DNA from: Conexibacter sp.
GTDB lineage: Bacteria; Actinomycetota; Thermoleophilia; Solirubrobacterales; Solirubrobacteraceae
Direction: 5' to 3'
NCBI GenBank assembly: GCA_025964295.1
Contig: JAOPZD010000146.1
Location: 1-13,579 of the forward strand
DNA length: 13,579 nt
The notes under the pieces were generated by a model. It was not told where the DNA came from. It worked only from the letters and a program-made list of their open reading frames with translations, and did not search any database. Both the position numbers and the translations under genes were made by a program. Below are positions 6,849 through 13,019 of the stretch, piece by piece; within the stretch, counting starts at the first letter, position 1, and the number at the start of each line of letters is the position of its first letter.

Positions 6849-7526
6849 ATGGCCACGCCGCCCCCTGACGCCTACGCGCTGCTGCGCGCCGAGATCCTCA
6901 GCGGCGAGCTGCAGCCCAGCGAGCGCCTCGTCGAGGCCGACCTCACCGCGCGCCTCGGCGTCGGCCGCGCCGCCGTCCGCACGGCGCTGGCGCGCCTGAC
7001 GCAGGAGGGCCTCGTCGAGCACGAGCGCAACCGCGGCGCGCGCGTCCGGCTCGTCGACGAGCACGAGGCGGCCGAGATCCTCGAGGCGCGCATGGTCCTC
7101 GAGGGCCTCGCCGCGCGGCACGCCGCGACGCGGGCGACGCCCGGCGACGTGGCCGCGCTGCGGGCGATCCTCGCCGACATGGGCGAGCGGCTCGACGCCG
7201 GCGACCTGCTCGGCGCCTCTGACCGCAACGCGGTCCTGCACGCCCGGCTGATGGCGATCGCCGACCACGCGACGGTCGCGCGCCTGGTCGCCGGCCTGCG
7301 GGGTCAGCTCGTGCGCTTCCAGTACCGCACCATCCTGGTCCCCGGCCGCTCGGACCGCTCGCTGGCCGAGCACACGGCGATCGTCGACGCGGTGGCGGCG
7401 GGCGACGCCGACGCGGCCGAGGCGGCGATGCGCGCCCACCTCGGCCAGGTCGCCCACGCGCTGCGCGAGTCGCGTCAGCGAAACAGCGCCTCGACGGCGC
7501 CCGCGCCCAACCCGACGGCCTCGTAA
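6849..7526 (+). CDS. GntR-family regulator, FadR/FCD subfamily
   Basis: A 225-residue one-component transcription regulator. Residues 8-68 form the GntR winged helix, with ILSGELQPSERLVEADLTAR followed by LGVGRAAVRTALARLTQEGL as helix-turn-helix and recognition helix. Residues 75-205 form an all-helical FCD effector domain. Its expected metal/ligand pocket is present as H131, H175 and H197, with an acidic or amide residue (D125/N127) before H131. FCD regulators usually bind carboxylates such as organic or aromatic acids and release DNA on binding. It is divergent from the catabolic operon across a perfect palindrome, so it most likely represses that operon and itself. The last 20 residues (rich in Ala, Pro, Ser, Thr) lie outside the FCD domain and are encoded in DNA that also encodes the end of the cupin gene on the other strand. 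Confidence 0.9.
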   Translation: MATPPPDAYALLRAEILSGELQPSERLVEADLTARLGVGRAAVRTALARLTQEGLVEHERNRGARVRLVDEHEAAEILEARMVLEGLAARHAATRATPGDVAALRAILADMGERLDAGDLLGASDRNAVLHARLMAIADHATVARLVAGLRGQLVRFQYRTILVPGRSDRSLAEHTAIVDAVAAGDADAAEAAMRAHLGQVAHALRESRQRNSASTAPAPNPTAS

Positions 7527-8008
7527 TGCGCCTTGCACATCGCGATGTAGTGATGGACGTCGAAGAAGTCCTCGGACTCGCCGTCCTCGTCGAGCCAGAT
7601 CAGCGGCCCCTTGACGATGAAGATCGCGCGCATCGGCTCCTCGTGGTCGTAGGCGACGAGCGTGTGGCCCTCGCCGGGGGACTCGTAGACGAAGTCGCCG
7701 GCGGTCGCGATCCAGTCGTGCTCGAGGTACCCCCACTTGCCGGAGATGGTGTAGGCGAAGACCTCGTGCGGGTGGTAGTGGCGGTTGACGAGGCCGGCTT
7801 CCTTGGCCATGAGGACGTCGCACCAGCGGTTGGTCGTCGGCGAGATCCACAGGGGCCGCGAGGACACCGTCTCGGAGAACGGGACGTAGTAGCGGTCGTC
7901 GTCGATGGGGGCGTCGTGGAGGTAGACCTCGGGCGGCGCGTCGGGCTGGAAGACCTTCGCGATCGGCTTGAGGTCGCGCCAGAACTCGGTCTTGGGTGCG
8001 TCAGGCAT
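7475..8008 (-). CDS. Cupin dioxygenase, 2,4'-dihydroxyacetophenone dioxygenase-like
   Basis: A 177-residue single-domain cupin. The metal site is visible as the cluster H77, H79, H81-E82 (NRHYHPHEVFAYTISG) and H115 (SPGEGHTLVAY). The overall layout, with WISPTTNRWCDVLMAKEAG before the cupin and the acidic DEDGESEDFFD after it, resembles what is annotated as 2,4'-dihydroxyacetophenone dioxygenase family. That enzyme splits the side chain of a hydroxyacetophenone to 4-hydroxybenzoate and formate with a non-haem iron. Other cupin oxygenations cannot be excluded. I start it at ATG 8008, with AGGA 8 nt upstream; ATG 8017 (three residues longer) is an alternative. It is divergent from the importer operon and convergent with the GntR gene, overlapping it by 52 bp. 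Confidence 0.85.
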   Translation of the reverse strand: MPDAPKTEFWRDLKPIAKVFQPDAPPEVYLHDAPIDDDRYYVPFSETVSSRPLWISPTTNRWCDVLMAKEAGLVNRHYHPHEVFAYTISGKWGYLEHDWIATAGDFVYESPGEGHTLVAYDHEEPMRAIFIVKGPLIWLDEDGESEDFFDVHHYIAMCKAHYEAVGLGAGAVEALFR

Positions 8009-8021
8009 GCAAAGCATCCTA
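8009..8021 (-). promoter_or_regulatory. Start region of the cupin gene: -10 box or ribosome site
   Basis: On the minus strand TAGGAT (8021-8016) is followed by 7 nt and ATG. It fits a TAnnnT -10 box of a leaderless transcript, while the AGGA inside it fits a Shine-Dalgarno site 8 nt from the start. Only one reading can be right, and no convincing -35 is seen. Confidence 0.35.
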
Positions 8022-8026
8022 AACAT

Positions 8027-8056
8027 TTGACACTTACGGGCTAGCTCGGCTACGTT
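8027..8056 (+). promoter_or_regulatory. Promoter of the ABC importer operon
   Basis: TTGACA (8027-8032) and TACGTT (8051-8056) are 18 bp apart. Transcription would start near 8063, leaving a leader of about 45 nt with the ribosome site AGGGGAG (8091-8097). No full copy of the 20-bp operator is present; only the TTGACA end recurs, which the -35 box explains by itself. Confidence 0.6.
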
Positions 8057-8107
8057 CGAGCAGGTCACGCGCGGACACCGTCCGGCAACGAGGGGAGACA
8101 GGTGACG

Positions 8108-9169
8108 ATGGAGGAGAACACCGCGGGTCACGGCGGTGCACAGACGCAGGTCGCGCGCGGGGGCGGCGGTCAGGACGACCGCGGCGCCAAGCTGCGCGAC
8201 CTCGGCCGGCGCGCGCTCGCGGTGGAGTCCAACAGCGTCCTGGTGGCGACCATCGCGCTGATCCTGTTCATCGGGATCATGCACCCCGACTTCCTCACCT
8301 GGAGCCAGCTGAAGGAGGTCGTCCAGAACTCGGTCTACGTCGGGATCATCGCCGCGGGGATGGCGTTCCTGATCTCGATGCGCGAGATCGACCTGTCGGT
8401 CGGGTCGATCTTCGGGCTGTCGATCGTGTGCTCCTCGCTGCTGATGCAGCACAGCTGGAACCCGTGGCTCGCCGGGCTGGCCGGGGTCCTGCTGGCCGGC
8501 GGGATGGGCCTGGTCAACGCGACCGCGGTGCAGTTCATCGCGATCCCGGCGATCGTCGCCACGCTCGCGACGCTCTCGATCTTCCGCGGCCTGGCGCAGG
8601 CGCTCAGCAACGGCCAGCAGGTCACCGGCCTGCCCGCCGACAACTCGTTCTTCACCTTCCTGGGCGGCGACAAGCTCGGCCTCCCGGTCAGCGTGTGGGT
8701 GCTGATCCTGGTGGTGATCGTGCTGACCGCGGTCCTGCGGCTGACCCCGTACGGTTACCGCGTCCGGGCGATCGGGTCCAACCCGGAGGCCGCGACGTTC
8801 TCGGGGATCTCGATCGCGCGCACGCGCGTGCAGACCCTGATGCTCGTCGGCCTGCTGTCGGGCGTCGCCGGCATGCTCGGGCTGGCCTTCTTCATCTCGG
8901 GCGACCCGAACATCGGCTCGGGCTTCGAGCTGCAGGCGATCGCCGCGGCGGTCATCGGCGGCACGCCCCTGCGCGGCGGCAGCGCGACGGTCGTCGGCGC
9001 GGTCCTCGGCGCGATCCTGCTGAGCGCGGTCAACAGCGGGTTGGCCTACTTCAACGTGCCGGTCAACTGGTCCAACTTCGCGACCGGCGCGGTGATCCTG
9101 ACCGCGGTGGCCCTCGACAGCCTCATCCGCGGGCGCCGGCAGCATCGCCGGCAAGCCCTTGACGCATGA
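8108..9169 (+). CDS. ABC transporter permease, CUT2/RbsC-like
   Basis: A 353-residue integral membrane subunit of the BPD_transp_2 (RbsC/XylH) type. A hydrophilic Gly-rich N-terminus of about 40 residues precedes roughly ten membrane segments. Family landmarks are MREIDLSVGSIFGLS, TPYGYRVRAIGSNPEAATFSGI (the cytoplasmic loop that contacts the ATPase, about 215-236) and AAAVIGGTPLRGGSATVVGA near the C-terminus. Two starts are possible: GTG 8102 (4 nt from the ribosome site) and ATG 8108 (10 nt). I chose ATG; the difference is two residues. It is the first gene of the importer operon, 35 nt before the binding-protein start. CUT2 systems mostly carry sugars, but this locus suggests another small hydroxylated compound or a glycoside. 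Confidence 0.92.
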   Translation: MEENTAGHGGAQTQVARGGGGQDDRGAKLRDLGRRALAVESNSVLVATIALILFIGIMHPDFLTWSQLKEVVQNSVYVGIIAAGMAFLISMREIDLSVGSIFGLSIVCSSLLMQHSWNPWLAGLAGVLLAGGMGLVNATAVQFIAIPAIVATLATLSIFRGLAQALSNGQQVTGLPADNSFFTFLGGDKLGLPVSVWVLILVVIVLTAVLRLTPYGYRVRAIGSNPEAATFSGISIARTRVQTLMLVGLLSGVAGMLGLAFFISGDPNIGSGFELQAIAAAVIGGTPLRGGSATVVGAVLGAILLSAVNSGLAYFNVPVNWSNFATGAVILTAVALDSLIRGRRQHRRQALDA

Positions 9170-9192
9170 CGATCTCTGACCATCTGAGCACT

Positions 9193-9197
9193 GGGAG
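9193..9197 (+). promoter_or_regulatory. Ribosome binding site deciding the binding-protein start
   Basis: GGGAG lies 7 nt before ATG 9205. It favours that start over ATG 9166, which overlaps the permease stop (ATGA) but would place 13 polar residues ahead of the lipoprotein signal. Confidence 0.55.
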
Positions 9198-9204
9198 CAG
9201 GAGC

Positions 9205-10326
9205 ATGACTGTGGTGTCACATCGGCGCGCCGGAGGGCGCGCATGGAGGTCGATGCTGTCCGTCGTCCTCGCCGCGGGGGTCGTCGTGGTCGCGGGCTGC
9301 GGCTCGTCGAACGACGACAAGACCTCGGGCGGCGGCGGGTCGACCGGCGCGAGCGGCGGCGGGTCCAAGAGCGCGAGCCTCGCGTTCGTCTACCCGACGA
9401 CCGAGACGAACTTCGGCCAGGAGATGGCGCTCGGCGCCAAGGCGGCCGCGCAGGACCGGCCGGCGGTCGACCTCAAGGAGTCGGCGCCCGCCAACGTCGA
9501 CGGGCCCAAGGAGGTCCAGCTCTTCCAGGCCGCGACGCGTGCCTCCAAGGACGGCGTGGCGATGATGACGCTGACGCCCGACCTGTTCCTGCGGCCGCTG
9601 CTCACCGCCGGCCAGCAGGGCGTCCCGCTGGTCGCGGTCGACGTGCCGCCGGCCAAGGGCGCCGAGAAGGCGGCCAAGCTGCTGATCGGCAACTCCAACG
9701 TCGGCATCGGCCAGGACCTGGCGAAGTCGCTGCTGGCCAAGATCCCCAAGGACGCGTCCGGCGAGGTGCTGATCGGCACCGACACCCCGGGCCTCCCGGT
9801 GCTCGAGCAGCGCAACCAGGGCTTCAAGCAGGTCATGGCCAAGGAGCGCCCGAACCTCAAGATGGTGGTCTTCGACGCCAAGCAGTCGCCGACCGACAAC
9901 TTCAACACGTGGAGCGCCCAGGTCAAGGCGCATCCCAATGCGATCGCCTACGTCGGGCCGGGCTCGCAGGCGGCGGTGTCGCTGACGCGGATCCAGAAGC
10001 GCGGCGGCAAGAAGCTCCTGGTCGGCGCATGCGACCTCGACCCGGTCGCGCTGCAGGGCGTCAAGGACGGCTACGTCGAGGCGCTGATCTCGCCGGAGCA
10101 CTTCCTGAAGGCCTACATCGCGATCGCGCTCCTGGCCGCCAACAAGCAGGACGGCAAGGCGCTGCCCGAGGGCGTCTGGAACACGGGCGAGCTGACGGTC
10201 AACAGCAAGAACATCGACGAGATCATCGCCCGGCAGAAGTCGCCGCAGGCCCGCGAGGCGTTCTTCAAGCCGGTGGCCGACAAGCAGCTGGCGGACCCGT
10301 CGTCCTACCTGGCCCCGGGCGCCTGA
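9205..10326 (+). CDS. ABC substrate-binding lipoprotein, RbsB-like (Peripla_BP_4)
   Basis: A 373-residue solute-binding lipoprotein. The signal has basic residues at 7-15, a hydrophobic stretch at about 17-30 and a lipobox VAGC, giving a lipidated Cys at position 32. A flexible Gly/Ser/Asn/Asp-rich linker (33-55) follows, then the two-lobed type I periplasmic binding fold from about 57 (LAFVYPTTETNFGQEMALGA). Hinge-type segments include LIGTDTPGLPVLEQRNQGFK and VGACDLDPVALQGVKDGYVE, the latter being the usual ligand-proximal D-x-D/A-x-x-G-V-x-x-G region. It delivers ligand to the RbsC-like permease from the outer face of the membrane. The operon order permease, binding protein, ATPase differs from the common rbsACB order. 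The ligand cannot be read from sequence. The alternative start at 9166 would give 386 residues. Confidence 0.9.
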   Translation: MTVVSHRRAGGRAWRSMLSVVLAAGVVVVAGCGSSNDDKTSGGGGSTGASGGGSKSASLAFVYPTTETNFGQEMALGAKAAAQDRPAVDLKESAPANVDGPKEVQLFQAATRASKDGVAMMTLTPDLFLRPLLTAGQQGVPLVAVDVPPAKGAEKAAKLLIGNSNVGIGQDLAKSLLAKIPKDASGEVLIGTDTPGLPVLEQRNQGFKQVMAKERPNLKMVVFDAKQSPTDNFNTWSAQVKAHPNAIAYVGPGSQAAVSLTRIQKRGGKKLLVGACDLDPVALQGVKDGYVEALISPEHFLKAYIAIALLAANKQDGKALPEGVWNTGELTVNSKNIDEIIARQKSPQAREAFFKPVADKQLADPSSYLAPGA

Positions 10327-10329
10327 CCC

Positions 10330-11847
10330 ATGCTCGAGGCGCGCGGCGTTCGCAAGTCCTACGGCGGCGTCGTGGCCCTGGCCGGCGCGGACCTCACGGT
10401 CCGCGCCGGCTCGGTGCACGCGCTGCTCGGGGAGAACGGCGCCGGGAAGTCGACGCTGGTGAAGGCGATCGCGGGTGCGGTGACGCCCGACGCGGGGTCG
10501 CTGGTGCTGGACGGCGTCGCGGTCCGGTTCGGGTCGACCGCCGAGGCGGTGCGCCACGGCGTGGCGGTCGTCTCCCAGGAGCTCAACGTCTTCCCCGATC
10601 TCGATGTCCTGGCCAACTTGTACCCCATGCGCGAGCCGCGGCGCGGGCCGTTCGTGCGGCGCGGGGAGATGGAGGCGCGGGCGCGGCCCGTGCTGGCCGA
10701 CCTGGAGCTCGACGTGGGGCTGCGCCAGCCGGTGGAGGAGCTCTCGCTGGCCGAGCGCCAGCTGATCGAGATCGCCAAGGCGATGCTGACCGACCCGCGG
10801 GTCCTGATCCTCGACGAGCCGACGAGCGCGCTCGGACAGGGGTCGACCGAGAACCTGCTGCGGATCCTGCGCGTCCTGCGCGACCGCCAGGTTGGCGTCG
10901 TGTTCGTGTCGCACATCCTCGAGGACGTGATGGCGCTGTGCGACGAGGTGACGGTGCTGCGCGACGGCGAGGTGGTCATGAGCGCGCGGCCGATGGGCGA
11001 GCTGACCGTGCCGGTGATCGTCGAGGCGATGCTGGGCGAGCGGCGCGAGGTCGTGCCGGCGCCCGCGGCGGCGCTGCGCGAGGTGGTCGAGCAGACCCGC
11101 GGCGCGCTGGAGCTGCGCGAGGCGTCGATCGAGGACCGGCTGCAGCCGCTGACGCTGACGGTGGCGCCGGGGGAGATCGTCGGCCTGGCCGGCGTCGCGG
11201 GCGCCGGGCACCACGCCGTCCTGGAGCTGGTGAGCGGTCTGACGCGGCCGTCGAGCGGCACCGTCACGCTGCCCTCGGGGCGCTCGGTGCCGCACGGGCT
11301 GCGTGGCGCGATCCGCGCGGGCGTCGCGCTGGTCAGCGGCGACCGCCGCCGGTTGGGGTTGATGTTGGACAAGCCGATCTGGGAGAACATCGCGCAGATC
11401 CGCGCGGTGGGCCTGGCGGCCGCGGGGCCGATCATCCGCACGCCCGATCTGCGCGTGCGCGCCCGCGAGCACGTCGAGCGCCTGCGCATCCGCAGCGCGT
11501 CGGTCGACCAGGACGTCGGCGGCCTGTCGGGCGGCAACCAGCAGAAGGTCGTCTTCGCCAAGTGGCTGGACGCCGCACCCTCGGTGATCCTGCTCGACGA
11601 CCCGACGCGCGGCGTCGACGTCGGCGCGAAGGCCGAGATGCACGCGCTGATCCGCTCGACCGCCTCCGCCGGCGTCCCGGTGCTGATGTGCTCCACCGAC
11701 ATCGACGAGCTCGCCAGCCTCTGCGACCGCGTGATCGTCATCCACAACGGCCGCGCGAAGGTCGAGCTGACCGGCACGACCCTCACGACCCACTCGGTGC
11801 TCGAAGCGATGAACACCGGCGAGCTGGCGGGCAGCGCACGAGGCTGA
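10330..11847 (+). CDS. ABC transporter ATPase with two nucleotide-binding domains, RbsA-like
   Basis: A 505-residue tandem ATPase that energises the CUT2 importer. Domain 1 (about 1-240) has Walker A GENGAGKST (34-42), signature LSLAERQ (138-144) and Walker B LILDEPT with E163. Domain 2 (about 255-500) has the degenerate Walker A region GLAGVAGAGHHA expected for this family, signature LSGGNQQK (399-406) and Walker B LLDDPTRGVDVGAK. The two domains have complementary peculiarities: the first signature lacks the normal Gly (LSLA), and the second Walker B has Asp424 where Glu is usual. RbsA-like proteins are normally asymmetric, so this is a modest variation. The start ATG lies 3 nt after the binding-protein stop, with no clear ribosome site, so coupled translation is likely. 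It is the last gene of the importer operon. Confidence 0.92.
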   Translation: MLEARGVRKSYGGVVALAGADLTVRAGSVHALLGENGAGKSTLVKAIAGAVTPDAGSLVLDGVAVRFGSTAEAVRHGVAVVSQELNVFPDLDVLANLYPMREPRRGPFVRRGEMEARARPVLADLELDVGLRQPVEELSLAERQLIEIAKAMLTDPRVLILDEPTSALGQGSTENLLRILRVLRDRQVGVVFVSHILEDVMALCDEVTVLRDGEVVMSARPMGELTVPVIVEAMLGERREVVPAPAAALREVVEQTRGALELREASIEDRLQPLTLTVAPGEIVGLAGVAGAGHHAVLELVSGLTRPSSGTVTLPSGRSVPHGLRGAIRAGVALVSGDRRRLGLMLDKPIWENIAQIRAVGLAAAGPIIRTPDLRVRAREHVERLRIRSASVDQDVGGLSGGNQQKVVFAKWLDAAPSVILLDDPTRGVDVGAKAEMHALIRSTASAGVPVLMCSTDIDELASLCDRVIVIHNGRAKVELTGTTLTTHSVLEAMNTGELAGSARG

Positions 11848-11936
11848 GGCCTGCCCGCCGGCTCGCGCTTCGCGGCGCGCCCGGTCATCCGTCCATCGAT
11901 CCACTCAGGGGTCCTCACGACGCTATCGTCGCCGCG

Positions 11937-11942
11937 AGGAGG
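11937..11942 (+). promoter_or_regulatory. Strong ribosome binding site of the SIR2-like gene
   Basis: AGGAGG, a perfect Shine-Dalgarno core, lies 7 nt before TTG 11950 and fixes this as the start although no ATG or GTG is used. A TATCGT that could serve as a -10 box is at 11924-11929, but no -35 is convincing. Confidence 0.7.
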
Positions 11943-11949
11943 CTGAGGG

Positions 11950-13002
11950 TTGACGCAGGGACACGACATCGACGGGGAGCTGGCGTGGTGGGACGGCGTT
12001 GCGCCGCTGTGCCGCTGGAAGGTGCTCCTCCTCGGCAACGGCCTGAGCACGAACGTGTGGGCAGGGTTCGACTACAAGTCGCTGTACGAGAAGGCGGCTG
12101 CTGGCAGTCGGCATGGTGGCTTGGCAGAGGCGGACAAGGTCCTCTTCGCGTCGGTCGGGGACACGACGAACTTCGAGCGCGTGCTGGCCGAGTTGAAGGC
12201 GGCGATCACGATGGCCAACGCGCTGGGGCAGGACGCCAAGCCCTACGCGGATCGGTACGCGAGCATCAAGCGCGCCCTGGGTGCCGCGGTGCGCGCCTCG
12301 CACATCGAGCAGATCGAGATCCCGGAGTCGACGTTCCGGACCATCCGGGACGCGATGCTGGAACTCAGCTGCGTCTTCACCACGAGCTATGACTTGCTCG
12401 CGTACTGGGCGATGAGCCTCGACGGCTTCGAGGGCTTCTGCGACTGCTTCTACGCCAACAACCGCAACGAGTTCGGCACCTGGGTCCCAGAGCTGCGCAC
12501 ACCGGTCTTCTTCCTGCACGGTGCGCTGCACCTCGTGGTCGAAGCCGACGGGACGACGCGAAAGCTCAAGCGCGACGACCGATCGCTGTTGGAGCAGTTC
12601 GGCAACCCCGCGCCGGATGACCCGGAGTCCGATCCGTTGCTGGTCACAGAGGGCTCCTCGCGGGACAAGCTCGCCGTGATCGAGCAGAACGACTATCTCG
12701 CCTACGTGCTGCAGCGGCTGCGCGAGAGCGACGAGCCGCTGGTCGTCTTCGGCCACAGCCTGAGCGAGCAGGACGCTCACCTCGTCGATGCCATCAACCT
12801 CCATCCGGATCGGTCGGTCGCCGTCTCGCTGCTGCCGAGCGACACGACGGCGGAGACGCGCGGCCGCCAGGCGGAGATCCGGGCGCGGCTGCACGCGGTG
12901 GACCGGTTGTACTTCTTCGACGCCTCGACGCATCCGCTCGGCGCGCCGGAGCTGCGAGCCGAGGGAATCTTCAACGGCACGGGGATGTTCGGCCGGGGCT
13001 GA
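11950..13002 (+). CDS. DUF4917 family SIR2-like protein
   Basis: A 350-residue protein that I assign to DUF4917, a SIR2-like family. Landmarks are LLLGNGLSTNVW (26-37, nucleotide-binding loop with G29-N30-G31), TTNFERVLAEL (72-82), FTTSYDLLAYW (143-153), FFLHGALHL (187-195) and VVFGHSLSEQDAHLVDA (265-281). The TT-x-YD, LHG and G-x-SL-x-x-D pattern is that of SIR2-like NAD-handling domains, several of which are NADases in anti-phage systems. In those the third residue of the TTNYD motif is usually Asn; here it is Ser146, so NADase activity is uncertain. It has no signal peptide and no partner gene beside it. Third codon positions carry more A and T than in the neighbouring genes, which may point to separate acquisition. 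It shares nothing visible with the catabolic locus. Function unproven. Confidence 0.78.
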   Translation: MTQGHDIDGELAWWDGVAPLCRWKVLLLGNGLSTNVWAGFDYKSLYEKAAAGSRHGGLAEADKVLFASVGDTTNFERVLAELKAAITMANALGQDAKPYADRYASIKRALGAAVRASHIEQIEIPESTFRTIRDAMLELSCVFTTSYDLLAYWAMSLDGFEGFCDCFYANNRNEFGTWVPELRTPVFFLHGALHLVVEADGTTRKLKRDDRSLLEQFGNPAPDDPESDPLLVTEGSSRDKLAVIEQNDYLAYVLQRLRESDEPLVVFGHSLSEQDAHLVDAINLHPDRSVAVSLLPSDTTAETRGRQAEIRARLHAVDRLYFFDASTHPLGAPELRAEGIFNGTGMFGRG

Positions 13003-13014
13003 GCCGGCGCCCCG
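12994..13014. terminator. Possible GC-hairpin terminator between convergent genes
   Basis: CGGGGC (12994-12999) and GCCCCG (13009-13014) can form a 6-bp stem with a 9-nt loop, overlapping the stop of the SIR2-like gene and just short of the stop of the convergent ThDP-enzyme gene. There is no T-run on either strand, so this is only a weak candidate. Confidence 0.25.
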
Positions 13015-13019
13015 CCCGC

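Noticed and set aside
8020..8032. Possible second GntR operator before the importer
   Set aside because: Only the TTGACA end of the palindrome recurs and there is no inverted partner; the -35 box explains it.
11848..11880. GC-rich hairpin candidates after the importer ATPase gene as a terminator
   Set aside because: Short CGCG-type pairings are expected by chance at this GC content and no T-run follows.
9243..12392. A 1049-codon plus-strand open frame through the importer operon
   Set aside because: It is an out-of-frame shadow of the binding protein and ATPase genes, rich in Arg, Gly and Ala, with no domain.
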